DNA of 48,143 bases. Source: Ruminococcus sp. Lineage in GTDB: Bacteria; Bacillota; Clostridia; Oscillospirales; Ruminococcaceae. The DNA lies in NCBI GenBank assembly GCA_016288815.1, contig JAEELF010000061.1, positions 1-48,143 on the forward strand, read 5' to 3'. Positions 37,963 through 46,120 of the stretch are shown one piece after another. The position numbers and the translations under genes were made by a program. Below the pieces are notes generated by a model. That model made no database searches. It saw nothing but the letters and a program-made list of their open reading frames with translations, and was not told the DNA's origin. Each line of letters starts with the position of its first letter. The stretch's first letter is position 1.

Positions 37963-39456
37963 TCACGACACCTTACCCTTTATCAGCAGGGTATCTCCCT
38001 CGGATACGCCCGATATCTCAGCGACATTGCCGTTCGAGAACCCGACCTCGACCCTGACCTTTTCCTCGCCGCCGTCAGCTTTTTTCAAGGTAACATAGCT
38101 GTCAGTGCCCTCATTGGTTATAGCCTTGTTGGACACATACAGAACGTCCTGCACCTGCTTGGAGATGAATGTGACGTTTGCCGTCATGCCGGAGAGCAGC
38201 GTCTCTGGAACACTCGTGACCACGACCGTTACAGGGTAGCTCACAGTCGAGGAGCTGCCCTCCGTCGAGGACGACCCTATCTCGGAAACATACCCGCTGT
38301 ACATCTCATCGGGATAGGAGAGGAAGATGATATCTACGCCGTCTCCGATGTGGACAACTGAGATATCGTCCTCAGTGACATTCACAGTGACCGTTATGCT
38401 CTCAGCATCCGCATAGCTCGCGATAGCCGTGTCGGACGTGAGCGTGTCGCCGGACGAATAACCCACACCGGTGATAGTGCCGCTGTACTCCGCGTATATG
38501 TTTCCGTCAGAGATGTAAGCCTCGAATGCTTCAAGGTCGGAATTAGCTGCGTCAACAGCCTCCTGAGCCTCCTCCGCAGCAGTGCCTACGCCGTTCACTG
38601 ACACATCATACAGATCCTGCGCGTTTTCGTAGTACATACACGCCTCCTCGTAGGTCTGCATGGCAGCGAGTTCATCGGAAGAGCGCGAGCTCTCAGCCGA
38701 GGAGAGCTGTGCGGACAGCGATTCGAGCTGCGAATTGAGCTGCGAGAGCTGCCTGTCGTCAGTGCAGGACGCTATCTGCGCGTTGATGTCATCTATCTGA
38801 CTGTAGAGACTGCTGATATTCTGCGCGATCTCATCGAGGGACGCATTGTAGACAGACAGCGCATTCTCGCCTTCCGCGATACGGGTATCGTAGTCAAACT
38901 TAGCGGAGAGCTGAGTTTCGTCCGCCTCTATCTGAGCCTGCACGAGCGCGAGCTCTGCGTCCGAGACCGCCTGCGTGAGTTGAGCGCGTGCCTCATCGAT
39001 ACTGTCCTGCGTGATCGTCATGATGACGTCGCCCTTCTGTACAGTCTGTCCCTCGGTTATCAGCACCTGATCCACAACGAGCGCTACCGCAGAGGATTCG
39101 GACTGCGTGGAAACGCTCGTGGAGCCCATGCTGCCGCTCTTGCTGCTCATGCCGCCCATCATGCTCCCCATGCTCATTCCGCCCATGCTCATGCTGTCCC
39201 CCGGGGAGGAGCTCCCGCCCTCCACCGAAGCCGAAACGCTCGTGGACGTCAGTACGAGGTCGTATGTCTGCTCGAGGGAGTCAACATTCACAGCAGCGCT
39301 TTCAGTCACGCCCGCGGTGACATTTCCCCTCGAAACAGTCACCTCCTTTATCACCTCAGCAGCATTGCTCTTCGCCGATCTCTGATAGACACCATACCCG
39401 AGCGCGCTGCCGCCTGCTATCACCAATGCCGCAGTACCTGCGATCAGTTTTTTCAT
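37963..39456 (-). CDS. Membrane-fusion (HlyD/MacA-type) adaptor 2
   Basis: A 497-residue adaptor: N-terminal helix (LIAGTAALVIAGGSALGYGVY), lipoyl/barrel-sandwich half (EVTVSRGNVTAGV), long coiled coil about 160-320 (QLNSQLESLSAQLSSAES), second lipoyl half (YAEYSGTITGVGYSSGD) and beta-barrel (VHIGDGVDIIFLS). Between the strands is a Met-rich stretch, SMSMGGMSMGSMMGGM at about 95-112, with many MxxM/MxM spacings. In gram-positives such adaptors couple MacB-type permeases to export across the cell wall. The ATG at 39456 follows AAGGAG and lies one base past the previous stop. Confidence 0.9.
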   Translation of the reverse strand: MKKLIAGTAALVIAGGSALGYGVYQRSAKSNAAEVIKEVTVSRGNVTAGVTESAAVNVDSLEQTYDLVLTSTSVSASVEGGSSSPGDSMSMGGMSMGSMMGGMSSKSGSMGSTSVSTQSESSAVALVVDQVLITEGQTVQKGDVIMTITQDSIDEARAQLTQAVSDAELALVQAQIEADETQLSAKFDYDTRIAEGENALSVYNASLDEIAQNISSLYSQIDDINAQIASCTDDRQLSQLNSQLESLSAQLSSAESSRSSDELAAMQTYEEACMYYENAQDLYDVSVNGVGTAAEEAQEAVDAANSDLEAFEAYISDGNIYAEYSGTITGVGYSSGDTLTSDTAIASYADAESITVTVNVTEDDISVVHIGDGVDIIFLSYPDEMYSGYVSEIGSSSTEGSSSTVSYPVTVVVTSVPETLLSGMTANVTFISKQVQDVLYVSNKAITNEGTDSYVTLKKADGGEEKVRVEVGFSNGNVAEISGVSEGDTLLIKGKVS

Positions 39457-39457
39457 G

Positions 39458-41344
39458 TCAGTTCTCCTTTCGTGCGCCAAAGTCAGGCATACTGGAGGGA
39501 TCGAAGCCCTCCGGCATACCGCCGCTGAAGTCCGGACGCTCCCCGCCGGAGCTTCCCTTGAAGTCCGAGAAGTCGCTGCTCCTCATGTCTGAATAATTGA
39601 AGTATACGTTCACGGATTCCCCGCTGTAGAGGGCCGCTCCGACGTCCGCCTCAACGGTGACATTGAACCTCACATCAGCGAGGCTCGTCGATGTTCCCGG
39701 TGAGATAGCAGTTATCTTACCGCTGGCGATACCGGTCTCGGAGGAGTAAATGAGCACCGTATCCCCGATGCTGACCTGAGTGACATCGTTCTGCCCGAGC
39801 TCGACCGTAGCAGCGTAGCTGCTCTCGTCAACGTAGTAAACGACGGGCATTCCGACGTTCACGTTCCTGCCCTCCTGACAGTTCGCGGAGTACACTATCC
39901 CGTTCTGCTTTGCGCAGATGTAGCCGCCCGCAAGTTCCTCATTGAATATACGGAGATTCTCCTCAGCGGTGTCGTAAGCCGCCTGAGCCTCCGCGAGATC
40001 GTCCTCGATAGTCGCGAGCGTGATCTGGTAGTGGTACTCAGCGTTCGCACAGGACGCATTATCGGTATCGAGCTTGTTTTTGAGCTCGAGCTGATCTGTG
40101 GAGTATGAAGCACTTAGCTTGTTGTACTCTGAGAGCAGTTTGCTGCGCTCGCTCTTTGCATTCGAGAGCTTGGTCTCGAGCTCGCTTATCTCTTTTTCCA
40201 GCGCACTAACGCTGTCCTGAGCCGTTTTCAGCTCCGTGGTGCACTCACTCAGCGACTGCGTAACGGAGCCGTACTCCTCCTCAGCGGCGGCGTACTCAGC
40301 CTCCGCCTGACCGAGCAGCTCCTTCTGGGTCTCATACTCTGCGACCGCCGATTCATACAGCGCGTTCAGTGGATCGTCCCCGGGGTTAACAGCTTTTTTA
40401 ACGCTGCCCGATGCCCCGAAGGAGACAGGCATCATGCCCGACATATCGAAGCTCTGTCCGTCGGGAATGACCATCTCCTGTCCGGAGGGCTCTGGGGCGT
40501 CAGTCTCCGGAGCAGTGCTCCCGCTGACGTCGGCAGAAATGCTTCCCGCGAGCGCATACCCCGAGGTGTCCTTCCCGAGCGCATTCCCGAGATACCTGAC
40601 AGTTCCCGCCGCAGCGTTGTACTCCGCCGCAGCGCTGTTGTATTTCCCGGCAGCGGAGCTCAGCTTCTCCTTAACGCTGTCAGACTCGCCCTGCAAAGAA
40701 TCCTTCTTCTGCTGGAGCGTATCCGCCAGCGACTGCTTCTCACCGAGCTCAGTCTGCTTATCCGCGATCTCGCCGGGCGCGCTGTCTATCGTGCTGACAG
40801 CCTCCTGATATGAGTCATAGGCTTTTTGCAGGTCGCTATCGAGCGTGCCCATGCCGGTATCGTAGTCGCTCTGCGCAGTGCTCACGAGCAGCAGCTGTGA
40901 CTGATACAGCAGGTACGCCTCGTTCTTGTCTTTGATATAGGAAATATTCTGCTCCAGCAGTGCGCTTTTTGCGCTCTGGAGCTCATTATTCAGCGTTTTT
41001 TCGGCTTTGGTGAGACTGTCCGCAGTTATCTCATACAGCTGCGACCCGACAGTCACCTGATCCCCCGACTCAATGAGCATAGCCCCGACAGTCAGCTTCA
41101 CAGCGGTGTTTTCGAGCCCGAGGGACTCTCCCAGCTGAGAGGCAGTGACAGTTCCGCCCGCACTGATGATACCGTCATCAGCCTTTTCGGCGGAGGTCTC
41201 CTCCGTGCTTTCGGTCTGTGCGGACTGCGCATGGGTCTTTGATCTCATCGCGAGCACACCTGCCGAGCCTCCCGACAGTACGACCATAGCGCACACAGCC
41301 GCTATTATACGGATCCGGCGGGATCTTGCGTTTTCCTGTTTCAT
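39458..41344 (-). CDS. Membrane-fusion (HlyD-type) adaptor 1, long coiled coil
   Basis: A 628-residue adaptor, first gene of the operon. N-terminal helix (IIAAVCAMVVLSGGSAGVLAM), lipoyl-like half with VTASQLGESLGLENTAVKLTVG, then two long coiled-coil segments (about 115-240 and 325-480) separated by a Pro/Met/Gly-rich linker (PSGQEMVIPDGQSFDMSGMM). The second lipoyl half contains GGYICAKQNGIVYSANCQEG, and a beta-barrel follows. The tail (PDFSGGMPEGFDPSSMPDFG) repeats the core motif of the operon lipoprotein. Two adaptors for one permease are unusual and may form a mixed ring. Start: ATG 41344 after AAGGAAG; promoter area at about 41389-41420. Confidence 0.87.
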   Translation of the reverse strand: MKQENARSRRIRIIAAVCAMVVLSGGSAGVLAMRSKTHAQSAQTESTEETSAEKADDGIISAGGTVTASQLGESLGLENTAVKLTVGAMLIESGDQVTVGSQLYEITADSLTKAEKTLNNELQSAKSALLEQNISYIKDKNEAYLLYQSQLLLVSTAQSDYDTGMGTLDSDLQKAYDSYQEAVSTIDSAPGEIADKQTELGEKQSLADTLQQKKDSLQGESDSVKEKLSSAAGKYNSAAAEYNAAAGTVRYLGNALGKDTSGYALAGSISADVSGSTAPETDAPEPSGQEMVIPDGQSFDMSGMMPVSFGASGSVKKAVNPGDDPLNALYESAVAEYETQKELLGQAEAEYAAAEEEYGSVTQSLSECTTELKTAQDSVSALEKEISELETKLSNAKSERSKLLSEYNKLSASYSTDQLELKNKLDTDNASCANAEYHYQITLATIEDDLAEAQAAYDTAEENLRIFNEELAGGYICAKQNGIVYSANCQEGRNVNVGMPVVYYVDESSYAATVELGQNDVTQVSIGDTVLIYSSETGIASGKITAISPGTSTSLADVRFNVTVEADVGAALYSGESVNVYFNYSDMRSSDFSDFKGSSGGERPDFSGGMPEGFDPSSMPDFGARKEN

Positions 41345-41403
41345 ATTCTCATCTTCCTTTTTCTGGACTGGATGTTTTCCTGTTTCTGATAATATCATAC
41401 GAC

Positions 41404-41420
41404 CCTAAATCCAGCCTAAA
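41404..41420. promoter_or_regulatory. Direct repeats upstream of the efflux operon, candidate response-regulator site
   Basis: CCTAAA occurs at 41404-41409 and 41415-41420, an 11-bp period typical of tandem OmpR-family binding. They lie where the -35 of the leftward efflux promoter should be (possible -10 TATGAT, minus strand, 41394-41399), which would suit activation. The adjacent divergent gene encodes an OmpR-type regulator. The 222-base region otherwise holds AT-rich sequence with no gene. Confidence 0.5.
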
Positions 41421-41566
41421 ATTAGTGTGAACCCTGAATGAAATTATAATGATGATTTTACATAAATATTTCACTTTGTTCACACAGAAAATACAACGCG
41501 ATTTCATTATCATGCAGTATCATTATAAATGTAAAAGAGCCCGTGACACTGAAAGGAAGAAAAACT

Positions 41567-42232
41567 ATGAAACTGCTGATCGCTGACGACGACGAGAAGA
41601 TGATACGCTCGCTCGCCCGGTTATTCGAGCGGAACCGCTTTTCGTCGGACTGCGTTTCCAACGGCACCGACGCCTTTGAATTCGCCCGCACCAACCAGTA
41701 CGACGGTCTGCTGCTCGACATAAATATGCCCGGCATGAACGGGCTTGATGTTCTCAGGACGCTCCGCGATGCGGGAGTGAACACTCCTGCAATGTTCATC
41801 ACAGCGAGAGCGGAGGTCTCTCAGCGCGTGGAGGGACTTGAAGCCGGTGCGGACGACTACCTCATCAAGCCGTTCTCCGCAGCCGAGCTCGTCGCAAGAG
41901 TGCGTGCAATGCTCCGCCGCAAGGACAGCTATGTGCCCGACCTCCTGCAATGCAGCGGAATGCAGCTCAACCGCTCGACCTACGAGCTCTCCTGCGGGGA
42001 GAAGAGACGTCCCCTGAGCGCGAAGGAATTCCAGATAATGGAGATGTTCATGGAGCACCGCGGCACCATCATCGCCACCGAGCAGCTGGTCTCGCGTATC
42101 TGGGGCTGGGACACAAACGTAGACACGAGCGTGGTGTGGGTACACATTTCGAATCTGCGCAAGAAGCTCAGCGCGATAGGCTCGGGCGCAGAGATACGCT
42201 TTATCCGAAGCGCCGGCTATATCCTTGAGTGA
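41567..42232 (+). CDS. OmpR-family response regulator
   Basis: A 221-residue DNA-binding regulator. Receiver domain about 1-118 with acidic pocket DDDE, phospho-acceptor D51 (LLLDINMPG), Thr in FITARAEV and Lys in YLIKPFSA. Winged-helix domain about 128-221 (LSAKEFQIMEMFMEH, VWVHISNLRKKL, IRFIRSAGYIL). Start ATG at 41567 after AAAGGAAG. No histidine kinase follows; the gene ends in a terminator, so its kinase is elsewhere or lost. It is divergent from the efflux operon, its likely target. Confidence 0.93.
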   Translation: MKLLIADDDEKMIRSLARLFERNRFSSDCVSNGTDAFEFARTNQYDGLLLDINMPGMNGLDVLRTLRDAGVNTPAMFITARAEVSQRVEGLEAGADDYLIKPFSAAELVARVRAMLRRKDSYVPDLLQCSGMQLNRSTYELSCGEKRRPLSAKEFQIMEMFMEHRGTIIATEQLVSRIWGWDTNVDTSVVWVHISNLRKKLSAIGSGAEIRFIRSAGYILE

Positions 42233-42277
42233 TAGGCGGGCAGGATCAGTGCATAAGCTGCCATACGACCACAACAG

Positions 42278-42312
42278 GAAGACACTCCATTTCGGGGTAT
42301 CTTTCTTTTTTT
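42278..42312 (+). terminator. Terminator of the response-regulator gene
   Basis: Stem GAAGA-ACTCC paired with GGGGT-TCTTT (one internal mismatch, one or two wobble pairs), followed by a long T-rich run. The T-run continues to about 42321. Confidence 0.72.
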
Positions 42313-42332
42313 GTTTTTTTTCAAAAAACCCC

Positions 42333-42361
42333 TTGACAAAGTGTAACACGCCTGCTATAAT
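42333..42361 (+). promoter_or_regulatory. Promoter of the GntR-ABC operon
   Basis: TTGACA (42333-42338), 17-bp spacer, TATAAT (42356-42361). It leaves a leader of about 85 bases before the GntR start. Confidence 0.92.
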
Positions 42362-42384
42362 TGTATATATAGAGGTTATACAAT
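42360..42384. promoter_or_regulatory. Candidate operator of the YtrA-type GntR regulator
   Basis: ATTGTAT (42360-42366) and ATACAAT (42378-42384) are perfect 7-bp arms around 11 bases. The site overlaps the end of the -10 and the transcription start, the usual autorepression position for YtrA-type regulators. Confidence 0.7.
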
Positions 42385-42450
42385 TCAGACTTTCAGGACA
42401 GTTGCAAATGCCTTGAAAGCCTTAGCGACCGCAAGGAGTGTACACTAATC

Positions 42451-42825
42451 ATGAATATCAACATCAGCAATGCAAACGGCGAACCGATCTATTTGCAGAT
42501 AGCAAACCAGATCAAGACGCTGATACTGGAGGGAAAGCTTAAAGAGGGCGACGCGCTGCCCTCAATGCGCATTCTCGCAACTGAGCTCCGTATCAGCTTC
42601 ATGACGACCAAGCGTGCCTACGAGGAGCTCGAACGTGACGGCTTCATTGAGTCATATACGGGCAGAGGCTCATTCGTCAAGGCGCAGAATCTTGAGATCT
42701 ATCGGGAGGAGCAGCTCAAGCGGATCGAATCCCTGCTCGTGGAAGCTAGCGATACGGCACAGAAGGCTGGTATCACCATGCAGGAGCTCCACGAACTGCT
42801 CGATCTCGTCAACGGAGGGGAATAA
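42451..42825 (+). CDS. GntR-family regulator, YtrA subfamily
   Basis: A 124-residue repressor: winged helix about 10-75 with PIYLQIANQIKTLILEGKL, DALPSMRILATELRIS and TTKRAYEELERDGFIES, then a short helical tail (about 80-120) for dimerisation instead of a large ligand domain. This is the YtrA form, which normally controls the ABC exporter genes in its own operon and responds to envelope stress. It is followed one base later by the ABC ATPase. No strong ribosome site is seen beyond AAGGAG at 42432-42437, which lies rather far upstream (13 bases). Confidence 0.93.
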   Translation: MNINISNANGEPIYLQIANQIKTLILEGKLKEGDALPSMRILATELRISFMTTKRAYEELERDGFIESYTGRGSFVKAQNLEIYREEQLKRIESLLVEASDTAQKAGITMQELHELLDLVNGGE

Positions 42826-42826
42826 T

Positions 42827-43705
42827 ATGACCGCATACGAAAATGCAATTGAGATCAACGGCGTGACCAAGCGCTACGATGGCTTCACGCTCGACAACAT
42901 CAGCTTTGACGTGCCGAAGGGCTGTATCATGGGCTTTATCGGACAGAACGGCGCAGGCAAGACCACGACTATCCGCAGTCTGCTCCACATCACGGACATC
43001 GACTCCGGTGAGATGCGTCTGCTCGGACTTGACCACGTCAGGGACGAAAATGAGATAAAACAGCGTATCGCCGTGGTCTTCGACGAGCTGCCGTTCCACG
43101 ATATTTTCAACGCAAAGGACATGGCACGTATCTTCGAGGGAATGTACCCCGAATGGGACAACTCCGCGTATATGCAGTATATCGAGCGTTTCCAGCTGCC
43201 TGTAAAAAAGAAGATAGGACAGTTTTCAAAGGGCATGAAGATGAAATTGCAGATAGCCTGTGCACTTTCCCACAACGCCGAGCTCCTCGTCATGGATGAG
43301 GCGACCACCGGACTCGACCCCGTTGTCCGCGACGAGATACTGCACATTTTCATGGAGTACCTCCAAAGCGGTGAGCGCTCGATACTGATGTCCTCGCACA
43401 TCACCTCAGACCTTGAAAAAATAGCAGATATGGTGACGTTCATCGACAGGGGAAAGGTACTCCTCACAGGCTACAAGGACGAGATGATCGAATCGCACGG
43501 TATCCTAAAATGCAGCACGGACAAGATAGCGGAGATAGACTCCGAGGACATCGTCAGCATACGCACGAATAATTTCGGGGCGGAGGTCATGGTGAAAGAC
43601 CGCGAGAGCGCCGCATACAAGTACCGCGACTGCGTGATAGACCCCGCGAGCCTTGACGATATCATGCTCTACTATGTCCACCGCGATATGAAGGAGTGGT
43701 CGTGA
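42827..43705 (+). CDS. ABC exporter ATP-binding protein (YtrB-like)
   Basis: A 292-residue ATPase with Walker A GQNGAGKTT, Walker B LLVMDEATTGLDP and H-loop MSSHI. The signature position reads QFSKGMKMKLQIA rather than LSGGQ, a form common in this exporter group. A C-terminal extension of about 70 residues follows (LLTGYKDEMIESHGILKCS). ATG at 42827 after GGAGGGG; a longer frame from 42614 would lie inside the GntR gene. It works with the two permeases that follow. Confidence 0.93.
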   Translation: MTAYENAIEINGVTKRYDGFTLDNISFDVPKGCIMGFIGQNGAGKTTTIRSLLHITDIDSGEMRLLGLDHVRDENEIKQRIAVVFDELPFHDIFNAKDMARIFEGMYPEWDNSAYMQYIERFQLPVKKKIGQFSKGMKMKLQIACALSHNAELLVMDEATTGLDPVVRDEILHIFMEYLQSGERSILMSSHITSDLEKIADMVTFIDRGKVLLTGYKDEMIESHGILKCSTDKIAEIDSEDIVSIRTNNFGAEVMVKDRESAAYKYRDCVIDPASLDDIMLYYVHRDMKEWS

Positions 43706-44430
43706 TGAAACTCTACAGATCTCTCATTTACAGGGAATTGAAACTGACCCGCAGGCATTATCTCTTCATGCTGATACTGTTCCTGCTCATGCTGATATGT
43801 GTGCTCATACCGATCCTTCTTTCCGGCGATGAGGAGCCCGACGCAGCCGCAGACAGCTCCGGTATGGGAATGCTGGGACTGATGGTAGCAATGGTCGGCG
43901 GAGCTGCAGCCGGACTTGAGAATGACCTGCACAAAGCTGACATAAATGTCGGCTGGAAGCGCTACGCTATCGTACTCCCGCCCACCGCCGTACAAAACGC
44001 AGCAGCAGACCTGCTTGTGAAGCTGATGTACGTTACAGCGTCCGGCGTCCTGACAGGAACGTTCTGCGTGCTGGTAAACATTTTTGCCGGCGGCATGGAC
44101 TCACTCGCCGTGATGAACCAATTCCTTATGTTTACAACTGTCTTCTTCCTTTTCAGCCTTGTTTACGACGGTATCCTGATGCTCGCAAAAAACGATAAGG
44201 ACCTTAAAAAGTACGGCACTATCGCGAGCTTCGCAGTCATAGCTTTGTATTTCCTGCTGAACAGAGCGTTCTTTTCTTCCGGTATGGGAGAACTCATCGA
44301 AAAGTCGAAGAAGTTCCTTGGAAGCATGGGAACGGCAGCATTCACAGTTTTCGCGCTCGTGTTATTTGTGTGCGTCTGCACAGCTCACTTCATCGTGATG
44401 TGGAGAGCGTATGAGAGGAGGGAGCCGTAA
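43705..44430 (+). CDS. ABC-2 type permease 1
   Basis: A 241-residue membrane protein with about six helices (LFMLILFLLMLICVLIPILL, MLGLMVAMVGGAAAG, FLMFTTVFFLFSLVYDGI, AFTVFALVLFVCVCTAHFIV). The ATG at 43705 overlaps the ATPase stop and follows AAGGAG. It pairs with the next gene as the membrane part of the exporter. The substrate is unknown; YtrA-controlled systems usually concern cell-envelope stress. Confidence 0.87.
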   Translation: MKLYRSLIYRELKLTRRHYLFMLILFLLMLICVLIPILLSGDEEPDAAADSSGMGMLGLMVAMVGGAAAGLENDLHKADINVGWKRYAIVLPPTAVQNAAADLLVKLMYVTASGVLTGTFCVLVNIFAGGMDSLAVMNQFLMFTTVFFLFSLVYDGILMLAKNDKDLKKYGTIASFAVIALYFLLNRAFFSSGMGELIEKSKKFLGSMGTAAFTVFALVLFVCVCTAHFIVMWRAYERREP

Positions 44431-45143
44431 TGACAGGACTGGTCTACAAAGAATGGAAGCAGAACCGATTTTTCATTTTGATGATGATAGCGTGCGGCTT
44501 GCTGCCGTTCGTAATGATACTCTACAACAGGGAGATAGTCACCAATCCGGAGGAGATGAGCAATTTCCGCATTATATGCACCGTTATCGCGTTTCTTGCC
44601 GCGGGATGCATACAGACAATGGTGCTGCAGGGCGACGACCGCAAGATATGGGGCTACTGGATAACTGCTGCTCCGGACGGCTACTGCGGGTTTATCCGGG
44701 TGAAATACGAAATGGTCTTTGCAATGATAGTGTTGTTCGTGACGAGCCTGCGAATGTTCGATGAGCTGTTCTGTGCGGCAGCCGCGGACAAGGGCTGGGA
44801 GCTGACTAGCTCAATGTCTACATTCGCTATTCCGCTCGCATTTTTGCAGGTGCTCCTACGCGCTACCGACATTCCGTTCACATTGCGCTACGGCAACAAA
44901 AAGGGCGGTATAATCAAGCTCATCTATTGTATTCTTTTCGTCATCATCATATCGGTGCTGGTACTGACTAATGCAGGAAATATCGACGTTATCCTGTTTG
45001 AAACCGGTGAAAAGCTGTTTACTGAGGATAATCTCACGCTGGCACTGGGTATCCTCTGCGTGATCGCGCTCGCGGCTTACTACATATCCTACCGCATTTC
45101 GTGCAGGGTGTATCTGAAAGGAGTTGAGCAGTATGACAAGTAA
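44430..45143 (+). CDS. ABC-2 type permease 2
   Basis: A 237-residue membrane protein with about six helices, opening MTGLVYKEWKQNRFFILMMIACGLLPFVM, the typical start of ABC-2 permeases in this group. It overlaps permease 1 by one base (TAATG) and the CPBP gene by 11 bases, so the whole set is translationally linked. Not recognised beyond the superfamily. Confidence 0.85.
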   Translation: MTGLVYKEWKQNRFFILMMIACGLLPFVMILYNREIVTNPEEMSNFRIICTVIAFLAAGCIQTMVLQGDDRKIWGYWITAAPDGYCGFIRVKYEMVFAMIVLFVTSLRMFDELFCAAAADKGWELTSSMSTFAIPLAFLQVLLRATDIPFTLRYGNKKGGIIKLIYCILFVIIISVLVLTNAGNIDVILFETGEKLFTEDNLTLALGILCVIALAAYYISYRISCRVYLKGVEQYDK

Positions 45144-45984
45144 AAAGGACTGCGCCAAGCGGCTCGGGATATATCTGCTCATCGCGTTCGCATTCGGTGC
45201 GCTCCTCATCGTTCTAAGGAAGCCTATGGAAAGCTCGCAGACGGTGAGTTTCATAGTAGCGGAGCTGTTCTGTGCGTCGCCTGCGATCGCGAGCCTTATC
45301 ACAAGGGCTGTCACCAGAGAGGAGTTCCGCGATATGAAGCTGCACCTCAACCTCACGGGAAATCTCAGGTACTATCTGCTGGCGTTCGCGCTGCCGTGCA
45401 TCGGTGTTGCGGCGATGTATCTCGTTCCGGTAACGGCGGCGGGACACAGCTCGTGGCTGAGCGGTTTCACGCTCACAAACGTCCTTGCGTGTGTGATGAT
45501 ACTCGCAGGACAGGCTGCGCTGGTCTCAGTCGGACTGCTCGGCGAGGAGCTCGGCTGGCGCGGCTACATGAACCAGAAAATGCAGCCGCTGTTCGGTACA
45601 GCCGGGACGTGTCTGATCGGGGGTATCGTATGGGGAGCATGGCATTTCCCCATTGATATTGCGAACTACCTCGCGGGAAGCGGCACGCTCAGATACTCGC
45701 TCGAAACTGCATTCGGCAGGCTCGCTCTGCTGACGTGCTTCGGTGTGTTCCTGATGTGGCTCACACAAAAAACGGGGAGCGTTTTCCCGGCAGTTGTGGC
45801 ACACTTCATTTACAACGCGAGCCAGAATGCGGTCATGATGCTTCTTGAGCAGGGCAATATCCCCGAGGACGCTGACCTCGAAGGGTTCACGGGAACATTC
45901 GAGTATGTGCCCTTCCTTATCATGGGGGCGGTGTTCATGGTGCTGCTCCTGCGTGATAAGAAGAAAACTCCGGAAACTGCATAA
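45133..45984 (+). CDS. CPBP-family intramembrane metalloprotease (CAAX/Abi type)
   Basis: A 283-residue membrane protein with about seven helices. The three CPBP motifs are present: EELGWRGYM (two Glu and Arg), GGIVWGAWHFP (His) and VVAHFIYNASQN (His and Asn). Such proteins process peptides or protect against bacteriocins; no CAAX substrate is expected in this organism. ATG at 45133 after AAAGGAG. It is the last gene of the GntR-ABC operon, suggesting a role in peptide resistance or export. Confidence 0.9.
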   Translation: MTSKKDCAKRLGIYLLIAFAFGALLIVLRKPMESSQTVSFIVAELFCASPAIASLITRAVTREEFRDMKLHLNLTGNLRYYLLAFALPCIGVAAMYLVPVTAAGHSSWLSGFTLTNVLACVMILAGQAALVSVGLLGEELGWRGYMNQKMQPLFGTAGTCLIGGIVWGAWHFPIDIANYLAGSGTLRYSLETAFGRLALLTCFGVFLMWLTQKTGSVFPAVVAHFIYNASQNAVMMLLEQGNIPEDADLEGFTGTFEYVPFLIMGAVFMVLLLRDKKKTPETA

Positions 45985-45990
45985 CACTTA

Positions 45991-46020
45991 AAACGCTCTC
46001 GGCGCAGGCTGAGAGCGTTT
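45991..46020 (+). terminator. Hairpin terminator of the GntR-ABC-CPBP operon
   Basis: Perfect 10-bp arms AAACGCTCTC/GAGAGCGTTT with a 10-base loop, seven bases past the stop. The only Ts are those in the stem end, so termination may be partial. Confidence 0.75.
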
Positions 46021-46071
46021 CTGTCGGCGATTGACATTCCCCGCGAACTTTGATTCTGTACCGAAAAAACC

Positions 46072-46100
46072 TTGACATTTGAAGTCTTTTATGGTACATT
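46072..46100 (+). promoter_or_regulatory. Promoter of the LRR-dockerin gene
   Basis: TTGACA (46072-46077), 17-bp spacer, TACATT (46095-46100), with TGG before the -10 (extended form). A second TTGACA at 46031 has no matching -10. Confidence 0.83.
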
Positions 46101-46120
46101 GAAGAAAAGGAGGGATCACC

